A stretch of 64,000 bases of DNA from Knoellia sp. S7-12 (GCF_040518285.1 NZ_CP155449.1:2976001-3040000), one strand, 5' to 3'; counted from the first letter of the stretch, positions 28,960 to 38,376 are shown. Numbers and translations are program-made. The notes: generated by a model not told the origin, from the sequence alone.

Positions 28960-31341
28960 GTGACCGCCGATTCCCACGTTGCCGACAACCACGACCTCAT
29001 CCGAGTGCAGGGTGCCCGAGAGAACAACCTCAAGGACATCAGCCTTGAGATCCCCAAGCGCCGGCTGACGGTCTTCACCGGCGTGTCGGGGTCCGGCAAG
29101 AGCTCGCTCGTCTTCGGCACCATCGCCGCCGAGTCGCAGCGGATGATCAATGAGACCTACAGCGCCTTCGTCCAGGGCTTCATGCCCTCGCTGGCCCGAC
29201 CCGAGGTCGACTACCTCGAGGGCCTGACGACGGCGATCATCGTCGACCAGGAGCGGATGGGTGCCAACCCGCGCTCGACCGTCGGCACGGCCACCGACGC
29301 CTACGCGATGCTGCGCATTCTCTACAGCCGGCTCGGCGACCCCCACGTCGGTCCGCCCACGGCCTACAGCTTCAACGTTCCCACTCGCAAGGCGAGCGGA
29401 GTGATGTCCACCGACAAGGCCGGCGGTCGCGTCGAGAAGGCGGTCGTCAAGGACGTCGTCTACCTCGGCGGCATGTGCCCGCGGTGCGAGGGCATGGGCC
29501 ACGTCAGCGACATCGACCGCACCGCTCTCTACGACGACTCCAAGACACTCAGCGAGGGTGCGATCACGGTGCCCGGCTACTCGATGGACGGCTGGTACGG
29601 CCGGCTGTTCGAGGGCATGGGGCTCCCGATGGACAAGCCCATCGCGACGTTCAGCGCCAAGCAGCTCGACACGATGCTCTTCGCGCCGCCGACCAAGATC
29701 AAGGTCGAGGGCATCAACCTCACCTTCGAGGGGATCATCCCCAAGATCCAGAAGTCGATGCTCTCCAAGGACACCGAGGCGATGCAGCCGCACGTGCGCC
29801 GCTTCGTCGAGCGGGCAGTGACCTTCCAGCAGTGCCCAGAGTGCAAGGGCACCCGCCTCACGGCCGAGGTCCTCAAGTCCAAGATCCGCGGCAAGAGCAT
29901 CGCCGAGCTGAGCACCATGCAGATCAGCGACCTTGCTGCTTGGGTGCGCGAACTCGAGGAGCCCTCTGTGGCACCGCTGCTCGCCGGATTGCAGCACTTG
30001 CTCGACTCGTTCACCGAGATCGGATTGGGCTACCTGTCGCTCGACCGACCGGCGGGAACGCTGTCGGGTGGCGAGGCGCAGCGCACCAAGATGATCCGGC
30101 ACCTCGGGTCCTCGCTCACGGACGTCACCTATGTGTTCGACGAGCCGACGATCGGACTGCACCCGCACGACATCGCCCAGATGAACGGACTGCTCCTGCG
30201 TCTGCGTGACAAGGGCAACACCGTCCTCGTCGTCGAGCACAAGCCCGAGACGATCGCCATCGCCGACCACGTGGTCGACCTTGGCCCCAAGGCCGGAACC
30301 GGGGGTGGCGAGATCGTCTTCGAGGGCTCCATCGAGGACCTCCGCAAGAGCGACACCATCACGGGTCGCCATCTCGACGACCGCGCTTCCCTCAAGGACG
30401 AGGTGCGCCCACCCACAGGCAAGCTCGAGATCCGCGGCGCCTCGACCCACAACCTCAAGGACGTGGACGTCGACATCCCGCTCGGCGTGTTGGTGGCCGT
30501 GACCGGAGTCGCCGGTTCAGGCAAGAGCTCCCTGATTCACGGCTCGGTCGATGGGCGTGACGGGGTCGTCGTCATCGACCAGGCCGCCATCAAGGGTTCG
30601 CGTCGCAGCAACCCCGCGACCTACACGGGTTTGCTCGAACCGATCCGCAAGGCGTTCGCCAAGGCCAATGGGGTCAAGCCGGCCCTCTTCAGCTCCAACT
30701 CCGAGGGTGCCTGCCCGACGTGCAACGGGGCGGGCGTCATCTTCACCGAGCTCGGCGTCATGGCAACCGTCGAATCTCCGTGCGAGGAGTGCGAGGGCCG
30801 ACGTTTCCAGGCATCCGTCCTCGAGTACGAGCTCGGCGGCAAGAACATCTCGGAGGTGCTCACCATGTCGATGGACGAGGCCGAGACCTTCTTCAGCGGG
30901 GGCGAGGCGAGCATCCCTGCCGCCCACAAGATCCTCGACCGGCTCGTTGACGTCGGGCTCGGCTACCTCACGTTGGGGCAGCCACTCACGACCCTCTCAG
31001 GCGGCGAGCGCCAACGCATCAAGCTCGCGAGCCAGATGGCCGACAAGGGTGAGGTCTATGTCCTCGACGAGCCGACGACGGGGCTCCACCTCGCCGACGT
31101 CGAGAACCTCCTCGGGCTGCTCGACCGCCTTGTTGACTCGGGCCGGTCGGTCATCGTCATCGAGCACCACCAGGCCGTGATGGCCCACGCCGACTGGATC
31201 ATCGACCTCGGACCGGGCGCAGGCCACGACGGCGGCTTGGTCGTCTTCGAGGGCACCCCGGCGGACCTCGTGGGCCAGGTATCGAAGAAGGCCAAGGGAG
31301 CGACGCTCACCGGCAAGCACCTGGCCGCCTACGTCAGCTGA
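28960..31341 (+). CDS. Class II UvrA-like ABC ATPase
   Basis: 793-residue UvrA-family protein with two ABC modules. Walker A loops are GVSGSGKSS (41-49) and a second GVAGSGKSS near 517-525. Signatures LSGGEAQR and LSGGERQR and zinc pairs CPRCEGMGH, CPECKGT, CPTCNGAG and CEECEGR are present. It is about 150 residues shorter than repair UvrA and lacks most of the UvrB-binding region, as in UvrA2/DrrC-type proteins. Those are linked to tolerance of DNA-binding drugs and oxidative damage, not core excision repair. The true uvrA should be elsewhere in the genome. GTG start with TACCTT 7 nt before it. Monocistronic, ending in a palindromic repeat. Confidence 0.88.
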   Translation: MTADSHVADNHDLIRVQGARENNLKDISLEIPKRRLTVFTGVSGSGKSSLVFGTIAAESQRMINETYSAFVQGFMPSLARPEVDYLEGLTTAIIVDQERMGANPRSTVGTATDAYAMLRILYSRLGDPHVGPPTAYSFNVPTRKASGVMSTDKAGGRVEKAVVKDVVYLGGMCPRCEGMGHVSDIDRTALYDDSKTLSEGAITVPGYSMDGWYGRLFEGMGLPMDKPIATFSAKQLDTMLFAPPTKIKVEGINLTFEGIIPKIQKSMLSKDTEAMQPHVRRFVERAVTFQQCPECKGTRLTAEVLKSKIRGKSIAELSTMQISDLAAWVRELEEPSVAPLLAGLQHLLDSFTEIGLGYLSLDRPAGTLSGGEAQRTKMIRHLGSSLTDVTYVFDEPTIGLHPHDIAQMNGLLLRLRDKGNTVLVVEHKPETIAIADHVVDLGPKAGTGGGEIVFEGSIEDLRKSDTITGRHLDDRASLKDEVRPPTGKLEIRGASTHNLKDVDVDIPLGVLVAVTGVAGSGKSSLIHGSVDGRDGVVVIDQAAIKGSRRSNPATYTGLLEPIRKAFAKANGVKPALFSSNSEGACPTCNGAGVIFTELGVMATVESPCEECEGRRFQASVLEYELGGKNISEVLTMSMDEAETFFSGGEASIPAAHKILDRLVDVGLGYLTLGQPLTTLSGGERQRIKLASQMADKGEVYVLDEPTTGLHLADVENLLGLLDRLVDSGRSVIVIEHHQAVMAHADWIIDLGPGAGHDGGLVVFEGTPADLVGQVSKKAKGATLTGKHLAAYVS

Positions 31342-31390
31342 GCGCTCGAGGGTTCGGGCCGCTGGTGGTGCTCCAGGTGAAGTCGAGCCG

Positions 31391-31465
31391 TTGAGCGAGC
31401 ACGAAATAGTGCGGTGTGCGCGTTTGCGACGAAGGAGCAACTGAGCGTGCACCGGACTATTTCGC
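31391..31465. repeat. Palindromic dispersed repeat, copy 2
   Basis: Second copy of the element at 4824-4905. The arms are CGAAATAGTGCGGTG and CACCGGACTATTTCG around the same core GTTTGCGACGAAGGAGCAAC; the core is conserved better than the arms. It sits between the converging UvrA-like and DUF3499 genes, the same context as copy 1. Confidence 0.8.
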
Positions 31466-31474
31466 GCGAGCGGG

Positions 31475-31852
31475 TCAGCCTTCGCCGCTGCCGGGAAGCA
31501 TGCGCAGGTGGCCGCGACGGTGCTCGCCAGCGACCGGCGCCGGCATGGCGCTGACCACGGCACTCGCGACCGTGGGCCGTGAGCTCGGTCGTTCGCGCAC
31601 CGCGTCGACGACGGCAACGAGGTCATCGATCTCCGGCGCGGGCTCATAACCGTCGGACTCGAGGCGGACGACCTCCCAGCCCTGCGGCACCGTGAGGCGC
31701 GTCGCATGGTTGGCACAGAGGTCGTAGGAGTGGGGCTCGGCATAGGTGGCGAGCGGACCAAGAACGACGGCGCGATCGGCATACGCGTACGTCAGGGTGG
31801 CCACCGCGAGCTGGGAGCACGCAGTCTTGGTGCACTTCCTGGACGCGTTCAC
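31475..31852 (-). CDS. DUF3499 family protein
   Basis: 125-residue protein of the actinobacterial DUF3499 family (Rv3258c-like), function unknown. The N-terminal part, with CTKTACSQLAVATLTYAYADR and YDLCANHATRLTVPQGWEVVRL, holds three Cys and two His that could bind a metal. The C-terminal 60 residues are disordered. GTG start with TAGAGT 6 nt upstream. Divergent from the Rv3259-like gene, as in M. tuberculosis, which supports the call. Cytoplasmic. Confidence 0.88.
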   Translation of the reverse strand: MNASRKCTKTACSQLAVATLTYAYADRAVVLGPLATYAEPHSYDLCANHATRLTVPQGWEVVRLESDGYEPAPEIDDLVAVVDAVRERPSSRPTVASAVVSAMPAPVAGEHRRGHLRMLPGSGEG

Positions 31853-31911
31853 GCCACGACTCTAGGTCACCGCTCCGACAGCGCCCCGTCGGCGCGCCGT
31901 AGTCTCCATCT
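31853..31911. promoter_or_regulatory. Divergent leaderless promoters TAGAGT and TAGTCT
   Basis: Minus strand TAGAGT (31859-31864) is exactly 6 nt before GTG 31852; plus strand TAGTCT (31900-31905) is exactly 6 nt before GTG 31912. No ribosome sites precede either gene. Confidence 0.55.
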
Positions 31912-32337
31912 GTGGCCCCCACCAACCCCCGATCCCCCTCGCAGGCACCTCGTCGCGACCGACGCGGCCGTGGTGTTCGCGGCCCCTTGGCGTGGCCGCC
32001 CGTGCCGGCGATGCGCTCTCGGCGCGAGACCTTCGACGACGTCGTGATCGACGTCGCGGAGCGTGCACGGGTCTATCTCGGGACGCGTCATGCCGACGTG
32101 GAGTTCGCCGTGGAGGAGGTCCCACCGACCGATCCGGCTCCCTGGGAGGAACAGGCCGCAGCGGTTGGACGGCTCGTGCCCGTCGGCGGCACCGCAGGAC
32201 ACCGGATCGTGATCTATCGCCGTCCGGTCGAGACCCGGGCGCGCGACGTCGGCGAGATCGCGGCCATCGTTCGTGAGGTCGTGGCCGAACAAGTGGCCGC
32301 CCTGCTCAACGTGCCGCCGTCCGAGATCCAGCTCTGA
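31912..32337 (+). CDS. Rv3259-like metallopeptidase-fold protein, motif lost
   Basis: 141-residue member of the zincin-like family typified by M. tuberculosis Rv3259. Active zincins carry HExxH on a long helix; at that place this protein has EIAAIVREVVAEQVAALL, with no His pair, so zinc binding is doubtful. The first 35 residues are basic and Pro-rich, followed by TFDDVVIDVAERARVYLGTRHADVEFAVEEVP and RIVIYRRPVETRARD. The GTG start follows TAGTCT by 6 nt. Its neighbours DUF3499 and whiB2 keep the mycobacterial order. It is probably a structural descendant of a peptidase. Confidence 0.78.
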   Translation: MAPTNPRSPSQAPRRDRRGRGVRGPLAWPPVPAMRSRRETFDDVVIDVAERARVYLGTRHADVEFAVEEVPPTDPAPWEEQAAAVGRLVPVGGTAGHRIVIYRRPVETRARDVGEIAAIVREVVAEQVAALLNVPPSEIQL

Positions 32338-32389
32338 GGAGCGCGAATCGAGGACCTGGCGGCCCACGCACGCCAGTGGAGGCGAAGCG

Positions 32390-33856
32390 TCAGGAGACGG
32401 GGTGCGCTCGGCTCACGCTCGACGTCACGACGCTGTCCACGAGCGGGGCCACGGAAGCCAGCTGCCCAACGGGTGACTCACCGAGGGCGCCCACGGATGC
32501 ACGGACCTCACCACTGCCGGACACGCGACGGACCCACACCGCCTCGGCGTCGGCGACTTCGAGAGACTGGGACGTGTCCGGCCCCAGGTCGTAGCTCTGG
32601 GTCTTCCACGCTCCGGCCGCACGCCACGTCACCGAGACCTGGGCCGGACCTCCGGTCGAGACCACGTTGACGATGCGTCGCCGCGCGCTGTCGGCCTTGG
32701 GATAGGCGCCGCCAAGCAACCCCGTCGTGGGGGCCGTCGATGGGGCCCAGATGAAGTCTCCGGGCGCCTTGCCCACCCTCCACGAGGCGAACAGCGAGGC
32801 AACGATCGGGACGTCGGCGGTGACCTCGACGGCATAGGCGCCCTGGGCAAGTCCCGCGAGAGCGAGCTCCCCTGTGGATTGGCCGGGGACACGCAGCACA
32901 CCACCACCGGGCACCGGCACGGGTCCGTTGGCGCCGATGACACGCGCGCTGACCACCGCCTGCTGGCGATCGGGGACGGCGATGCGGATGGAGCCTCCCG
33001 CGCGCATGAGCGCAGCCGGGATGACCTGCCGAGTGGACGGAGCGGCCGTCGGCACCGTCGTCTCGGCGCCGGCGGGGACTGAGCCATCGAGCCAGATGTC
33101 ACTCATGACCGCCCGCACCGATCCTCCGGAGGCACGCACCCTGACTGCTGGTGACGCCTCCGCGCCGGTGATCGCGTCGACGAGGAGCGCGACCCGGCCG
33201 CGAGCCGGGACGACCGTGCTGCCGGTCGGGGCAGGCACGACGCCCTTGCTGCCGAGGACCTGGAGGTCGACCGTGACCTCATTGGCACCAGGGTTGGTGA
33301 GGATGAGGCGCTCCTGGCGCCCCGCCGCACCGCCGCCTGCCAGGAGCCAGAGGTCGGAACCGGGACCGGCACAGGACACCGTGGCGAGACCACGAATCTC
33401 CGGGCGTGTGACAGCCCACTCCTGGGCGGCGGCCAAGCCGGGTGCCAGGGCGCCGGTCCCCACGACGTCAGTGGCCTGCCCGTCGGCGAGGTCCTCGACG
33501 GTGGTGGATTGGGCGCGCTCGGTGGTCGGATCACCGGTGCCCTTGCCCGAGCTGACACTCAGCTGGCCCTTGCCCGTGATCTTCACGGACGACCCGAGGA
33601 CGGAGTCCGGTGCGGTGGCGGCGCCCAGGCTGGCCGGCACGTCGATGTCCTCGACACCAGGGATGCCGCTGAATTCGGGGCCGGGGCAGGACAGCGCCGC
33701 TGACACCACCGGCTCAAGCGTGGTGGCACCGGCTGGGCGCGCGTCGGAGAGCACGACCTCGGCCGCGGGTGAGAGGGTCGCCATCGTCACGAGCCCGCCG
33801 GCGACCACGGCCGTGAGGGCCAGTCGAACCGGGCCGGTCCAGCGTGTGCGGTTCAT
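32390..33856 (-). CDS. DUF5719 family exported protein
   Basis: 488-residue protein with an N-terminal signal or anchor (RLALTAVVAGGLVTMATLSPAAE) and a long beta-rich extracytoplasmic part. Repeated strands such as LILTNPGANEVTVDLQVLGSKGVV and VVPARGRVALLVDAI match the DUF5719 family, which is always found beside the large GT2 membrane protein in actinobacteria. Function is unknown. ATG 33856 overlaps the GT2 stop region by 4 nt, so the in-frame start at 34072 is rejected. The pair is an operon and may act in one envelope-glycan process. Confidence 0.83.
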   Translation of the reverse strand: MNRTRWTGPVRLALTAVVAGGLVTMATLSPAAEVVLSDARPAGATTLEPVVSAALSCPGPEFSGIPGVEDIDVPASLGAATAPDSVLGSSVKITGKGQLSVSSGKGTGDPTTERAQSTTVEDLADGQATDVVGTGALAPGLAAAQEWAVTRPEIRGLATVSCAGPGSDLWLLAGGGAAGRQERLILTNPGANEVTVDLQVLGSKGVVPAPTGSTVVPARGRVALLVDAITGAEASPAVRVRASGGSVRAVMSDIWLDGSVPAGAETTVPTAAPSTRQVIPAALMRAGGSIRIAVPDRQQAVVSARVIGANGPVPVPGGGVLRVPGQSTGELALAGLAQGAYAVEVTADVPIVASLFASWRVGKAPGDFIWAPSTAPTTGLLGGAYPKADSARRRIVNVVSTGGPAQVSVTWRAAGAWKTQSYDLGPDTSQSLEVADAEAVWVRRVSGSGEVRASVGALGESPVGQLASVAPLVDSVVTSSVSRAHPVS

Positions 33857-36800
33857 CGTCGCCTCCTCGATGCGCGGGTCCCGAACGGGATGGACAGGAA
33901 GGCGACCACGGCGAGGGCAAGGCCCTGCAGGCCGCGCCACCATGCGAGCTCGGTGTCGACGTCGATCGTCAGTTCGTGGGTGCCGGCAGGCAACGCATAG
34001 GTCGGTCGCGCACTGTCGGCGACGGGGGTCAGCTCGCGACCATCGATCTCGACGCTCGCGTGGCTTGCCCAAGCGGGCGGTTCGGCCACCGTGAGGACGT
34101 CACCGGGGCGGGCCGTCACGGTCGTCCGGGTGGCACCGTGCTCACCCGTGGTCGCGACGAGGGAGAAGTCATCGCCATTGCGGATCGAGAGCCGACTGGG
34201 CGCGACGGGACGGTCTGCCCCGTTGCCGAGGGCGGCGACGCGCCACACATCGAATCCGTCGCGACTCGCGAGCCGCGACAGTCCCTGGGCCGAGTCGAGA
34301 CGTCGGGGCACCTCGTCAGCAGCGGTCTCGGCGACGGCGACGAACCCGATGGCGTGCATGGCCAGTCGTGGCCCGGAATCGTCTCGGGTGCCGTCGAGGA
34401 GCTGGCTGATGTCCGTGGCGATGACGGCATCGTTGGCCACGCTCTGCGGGAGCGCGCGTGCAAGGGATCCGGTCTCGCGACCGACGATCCGGTATGCCGC
34501 TCCGTTGGCTCCGGGGGTGACGAAGACGGTGCGGTTGGCGAGTTCTTGGGCGGCCTGTTCGACCGCGACAGCCGGCCGAGGGTCGGACCACGTCCGCAGC
34601 GTCTCGCCGAAGCCGAACCAGCCGAGGGCTCCGGCACCCATGAGACCCACGAGGGCGAGAGCAGTGACGGCGACACCACGGGTGCGATGGCGAAGGACGT
34701 CGACGCCGATGACTGCCGACGTGATGAGGGCCAGCGCCAACGGCAACATGAACGTTCCGGTCCACGGCGTGACAGTGCCGGTGGGACCAGCGGCGGATCC
34801 CGACGTGAGGTCGATGTGCGGTGAGGCGAGCACGGCCGCGAGGGAGGTGACTGCGAGCAGTGCGGCGCCGGTGGACACGGACCGCACCGACTTGGACGTC
34901 ACAAGACCCGCAAGGCCGGCGACGATCAGCACGGCTCCGACCCACCAAGGGGTGCTGCCCGGACCGCCCGGGTGCAGGAGCGCGAGGGCGAGTGGCTCGC
35001 TGGTCATGGGGCCCCACTGACTCAGCCCGGGTCCGGTCGCCGCCAGCGTCCAGTTGTCGACGACATCGACGAGCCACGGGCCGAGCAGCAGCGGCGCCAG
35101 AACCGCTGGGATGAGGGCCAGACGACGCGAACCGGGACGACCGAAGATCACGACAGCCAGACAGGCGAGCACGACCAGGGCGAGCAACGGTGGAGCAAAG
35201 GCGCCCAGTGCTGCGGCTCCCAGCGCCGTGGCGAAGGCACCCGTCGCCGTTCCGCTGGGTCGGGCGATCAGGACGAGGCCGGCGAGGACGGCAGGCAGCA
35301 GGCAGAGAGCCACGAGGGCGCCCAGCCGACCCTGCGCCACGGAGGCACCCGCCGCGCCCGTCGTGGCCCAGGCCAGCGCCGCGGCAGCACGGACGACTTG
35401 AGACGAGGTGAGCACCCGAGCCGACACGTAGGCCGACAGAGCGGCAAGCGGCAGCGCGAGGACAAGGACCGCCCCCACGACCGCACCTGCCGGGGACGTG
35501 AGGTCTGCACTGCCGGGAAGCTGCTCGACGATCCACGTGGGGACGGCCAGGAGTGCGAGCGCGGGGCTGGCGGGCCCGTCACCGCCGAGACCGGCACCGT
35601 GCCACCCGTCGAACGCCGCGTGCCAGAGGCTGCTGGACGTGGCCCGGATCGTCACCAACTCGCCACCAGTGACACCGGAACCGAAACGGTTCAGCAGCCC
35701 TCCACCGATCTCGCGACCGGCGGCACCGACGACAGTCAGGGAGGCGAGCACCGCAAGAAAGCCCGGGTGGAGTGCTCCCTGGGACACGAGGGAACGGTCA
35801 TCGGAGTCGGCCCCTCCGTCATCGGCCAGCGTGGCCGGCGCGACCAGCGCGTCATGGGCTCGGTCCAGGGTGGCGCGAACGATCGTGGACGCAGGGACGA
35901 AAAGCGTGCCGATGTCCCGGTGCCGCAGGCCCCCGCTGCCGCGGTTGCGCATCCGGCTGAGAACGCCTCGAACGGGGTCGAGCGAGCCGAGGTCTGCCAA
36001 GGCCACGGCGGCCGGGTGAGGGCGCTTGAGGAGAAGCAGACCCAGTCCCGCGGCGAGGGAGCTCACGAGGATCCAGAGTGCGAGGAAGGGTGCGGTCCAC
36101 CATGAGGCCCGCGTCAACGCCACGCGTCGCGCGGCGCGCCGCCGGGCGCCGGTCGTGGCGGTGGCCAGGCCCAAGGAGGCCACAGATCTCATGCGCGCAT
36201 CCGGAGCGACGACGACGCGGTGCCCGCTGAGCTGGGCGCGCCAGCCGAGGTCGAGGTCTCCGCCCAGGTCGCCGAAGGACGGCTCCCACCCACCGAGCTC
36301 GCGCAGCAGACCAGCCGTGGCCAGCAGGCCGGCGAGCGGGACAGCGAGGACGTCGCGTCTCAGGTCGTACTGACCCTGGTCGGGCTCGCCCAAGGGCGGG
36401 TCCTCGACGACTCGCCCACTGCGGGTCGTGTTGATGCCGACCGAGCGAAGGGTGCGCGGGTTCGTCGCGTCCACGTGCTTGGGACCGACAAGTCCGACAG
36501 ACGGGCTGCGTCGATGCGCCGCGAGGAGCCGCCCCAGCGCCCTCGGCTCCGGGATGGAGCCCACCGGGAGAAGCCACACGAGGTCGTCATCGCCGAGGTC
36601 GGAGGACTGGACCCACTGCGTGACCGCCGCGCGATCCGGCATACCCGAATCGAGTTTGACGTGCGCCACCGCGAAGGAGGGCGACTGCGCGGCGGCGACC
36701 ACATCGGCGACCGCTGAAGCTGTGGTGGACGCGGACGTGTCGAGGACGACGACGCTCTCCGGACTCACCTCAGAGGCGGCAACCGCGTCGAGGAGGGCCC

Positions 36801-36912
36801 GAAGGCCCGAGCCGGCGCCCGAGGCGCCCGACGTGAGGACGACAGCCCGCACCACCGGCCCGGGAGCTGGGGCGGGGGCAGGTGGCAGCACGGCGGCAGT
36901 CGTCAGCGTCAT
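33853..36912 (-). CDS. Large GT2-type glycosyltransferase with polytopic membrane domain
   Basis: 1019-residue protein. Residues 20-250 form a GT-A domain of family 2 (VVRAVVLTSGASGAGSGLRALLDAV, DDLVWLLPVGSIPEPRALGRLL, LVGPKHVDATNPRTLRSVG, GDLGGDLDLGWRAQLSGHRVV). Residues 265-810 hold about a dozen hydrophobic spans, and the C-terminus is extracytoplasmic with a final span near 985-1005. The usual GT2 DXD is replaced by LLPVGS, so catalysis is uncertain. Similar proteins lie next to whiB2 in actinobacteria. It probably transfers or handles lipid-linked sugars at the membrane. It lies 17 bp from whiB2 on the same strand and overlaps DUF5719. Confidence 0.85.
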   Translation of the reverse strand: MTLTTAAVLPPAPAPAPGPVVRAVVLTSGASGAGSGLRALLDAVAASEVSPESVVVLDTSASTTASAVADVVAAAQSPSFAVAHVKLDSGMPDRAAVTQWVQSSDLGDDDLVWLLPVGSIPEPRALGRLLAAHRRSPSVGLVGPKHVDATNPRTLRSVGINTTRSGRVVEDPPLGEPDQGQYDLRRDVLAVPLAGLLATAGLLRELGGWEPSFGDLGGDLDLGWRAQLSGHRVVVAPDARMRSVASLGLATATTGARRRAARRVALTRASWWTAPFLALWILVSSLAAGLGLLLLKRPHPAAVALADLGSLDPVRGVLSRMRNRGSGGLRHRDIGTLFVPASTIVRATLDRAHDALVAPATLADDGGADSDDRSLVSQGALHPGFLAVLASLTVVGAAGREIGGGLLNRFGSGVTGGELVTIRATSSSLWHAAFDGWHGAGLGGDGPASPALALLAVPTWIVEQLPGSADLTSPAGAVVGAVLVLALPLAALSAYVSARVLTSSQVVRAAAALAWATTGAAGASVAQGRLGALVALCLLPAVLAGLVLIARPSGTATGAFATALGAAALGAFAPPLLALVVLACLAVVIFGRPGSRRLALIPAVLAPLLLGPWLVDVVDNWTLAATGPGLSQWGPMTSEPLALALLHPGGPGSTPWWVGAVLIVAGLAGLVTSKSVRSVSTGAALLAVTSLAAVLASPHIDLTSGSAAGPTGTVTPWTGTFMLPLALALITSAVIGVDVLRHRTRGVAVTALALVGLMGAGALGWFGFGETLRTWSDPRPAVAVEQAAQELANRTVFVTPGANGAAYRIVGRETGSLARALPQSVANDAVIATDISQLLDGTRDDSGPRLAMHAIGFVAVAETAADEVPRRLDSAQGLSRLASRDGFDVWRVAALGNGADRPVAPSRLSIRNGDDFSLVATTGEHGATRTTVTARPGDVLTVAEPPAWASHASVEIDGRELTPVADSARPTYALPAGTHELTIDVDTELAWWRGLQGLALAVVAFLSIPFGTRASRRRR

Positions 36913-36929
36913 CGGGGGGCGCGGGCCGG

Positions 36930-37193
36930 TCAGACCGCGCGCTTCTTCAACTTGCGACGCTCACGCTCGGACAGTCCACCCCAGATGCCGAAGCGCTCGT
37001 CGTTGGCCAGTGCGTACTCCAGGCACTCAGACCGGACGTCGCACCCAACGCAGACCTTCTTGGCCTCGCGGGTGGAGCCGCCCTTCTCGGGGAAGAACGC
37101 CTCGGGATCCGTCTGTGCGCACAGGCTGCGCTCCTGCCAGGAGAGTTGAGTCTCCTCTTCAACCATGGCGTCGATCAACGTCAACTCGTGCAT
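36930..37193 (-). CDS. whiB2: WhiB-family regulator, WhiB2/WhmD type
   Basis: 87-residue WhiB protein with a 4Fe-4S cluster bound by Cys25, Cys48, Cys51 and Cys57 (CVGCDVRSEC), the GIWGG turn and a basic DNA-contact tail (SERERRKLKKR). WhiB2/WhmD is essential for septation in mycobacteria and for sporulation septation in Streptomyces (WhiB). I chose ATG 37193 (MHELTLIDAM), which has GAGGAGG 5 nt upstream, over the in-frame ATG at 37226. It sits opposite cofD exactly as in M. tuberculosis. A good promoter with repeats precedes it. Confidence 0.95.
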   Translation of the reverse strand: MHELTLIDAMVEEETQLSWQERSLCAQTDPEAFFPEKGGSTREAKKVCVGCDVRSECLEYALANDERFGIWGGLSERERRKLKKRAV

Positions 37194-37204
37194 CGCTGCC
37201 TCCT

Positions 37205-37314
37205 CGACCCTTTCGCGACCCAACACTGTGTTCCGACCCTTTCCCCCGAGATGGGAGAACGCTTTTGCTGGAACACAATGATGAAATTACACGCGTGTCA
37301 TCCCCATCCGTCAA
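37205..37314 (-). promoter_or_regulatory. whiB2 promoter with repeated GAAAGGGTCG boxes
   Basis: Minus strand -35 TTGACG (37309-37314) and -10 TGTAAT (37286-37291) are 17 nt apart, which gives a leader of about 85 nt. The palindrome ACACGCGTGT (37289-37298) overlaps the -10. In the leader GAAAGGGTCG occurs twice (37205-37214 and 37234-37243), flanking the palindrome AACACAGTGTT (37222-37232). These look like operator sites. Confidence 0.55.
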
Positions 37315-37395
37315 GCCGAGTTCTGATATCGAGGCGATTTTTCTGGATTGGCCCGGCGTGTCGCCGTGACTCGCGGGTAGGTCAGACTGGCCCAC

Positions 37396-38364
37396 ATGCG
37401 AATCACAGCCCTCGCGGGCGGCGTCGGCGGAGCGAGGTTCCTGAGGGGTCTGCGGGCCCATCTCGACGTCGTGGCACCGGAATCCGAGCTCACCGTCATC
37501 GCCAACACCGGTGACGACATCAGCCTCTTCGGACTGCGCGTGTGTCCCGACATCGACACGCTGCTCTACACACTGGGTGGCGGGGTCAACGACGATCAGG
37601 GGTGGGGCCGCGCTGAGGAATCGACGCGCGTGCAGGGCGAACTCGCGGCATATGGAGCGGTTCCCCAGTGGTTCACCCTGGGTGATCTTGATCTCGGCAC
37701 CCACATCGTGCGCTCGCAGTGGCTGGCGCAGGGGCAGACGGCGTCAGCCGTGACTGCTCGCCTGGCGGAGCGGTGGGGACTGCCGGATCAACGGATCACG
37801 CTGCTGCCGATGACGGACACTCCGGTCGAGACGCACGTCGTGCTCGACGAGCGCGACACCCAGCGAGCCGTCCACTTCCAGGAGTGGTGGGTGCGGTTGC
37901 GCGCAGAGGTTCCGGCGTCTCGGTTCGTCGTGGCGGGACTGGATCGGGCCGCTGCAGCGCCGGGCGTGCTGGATGCGCTGCGTGACGCCGACGTCATCGT
38001 GCTGCCGCCGTCGAACCCGGTGGTGTCCATCGGGATCATCCTCGGGGTGCCGGGAGTGCGTGATGCGTTGCGCGGCTCCACGGCTCCCGTCGTGGGGGTC
38101 TCGCCGCTCATCTCCGGTCGGCCGGTGCGCGGGCACGCCGACGCCTGCCTGTCCGCGATCGGGGTCGAGTCGACCTCGGCTGCCGTCGCTGGGCTCTATG
38201 CCGACTTCCTCGACGGCTGGCTCGTCGACCCCGCCGACGCGTCGGTGAAGGTGCGCGGCGTCGAGACGGCTGTCCACGATGGACCGTTGCTCATGACCGA
38301 CGTCCCGGCGACTGCCGCGATGGCTGCCAGCCTGCTCGCGCTCGCCGAGCGCGTCCGTGCGTGA
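37396..38364 (+). CDS. cofD: 2-phospho-L-lactate transferase (CofD/FbiA)
   Basis: 322-residue CofD, which joins the phospho-lactyl or PEP moiety from its GDP-linked carrier to the deazaflavin Fo, giving (dehydro-)F420-0. Family blocks are seen: TALAGGVGGARFLRGL at the start, VIANTGDDISLFGLRVCPDIDT (nucleotide and Mg), LGDLDLGTHIVR, and VLPPSNPVVSIGIIL. ATG 37396 has a CAGACT/TAGGTC region 7 nt before it and no ribosome site. It is 12 bp upstream of cofE. The gene pair makes the mature deazaflavin cofactor; FbiC and CofC/FbiD must be elsewhere. Confidence 0.96.
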   Translation: MRITALAGGVGGARFLRGLRAHLDVVAPESELTVIANTGDDISLFGLRVCPDIDTLLYTLGGGVNDDQGWGRAEESTRVQGELAAYGAVPQWFTLGDLDLGTHIVRSQWLAQGQTASAVTARLAERWGLPDQRITLLPMTDTPVETHVVLDERDTQRAVHFQEWWVRLRAEVPASRFVVAGLDRAAAAPGVLDALRDADVIVLPPSNPVVSIGIILGVPGVRDALRGSTAPVVGVSPLISGRPVRGHADACLSAIGVESTSAAVAGLYADFLDGWLVDPADASVKVRGVETAVHDGPLLMTDVPATAAMAASLLALAERVRA

Positions 38365-38376
38365 GCTGGTGATCCG

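Noticed and set aside
28903..30450. 515-codon open frame opposite the UvrA-like gene
   Set aside because: The opposite strand holds Walker, signature and zinc motifs in frame; this frame has none.
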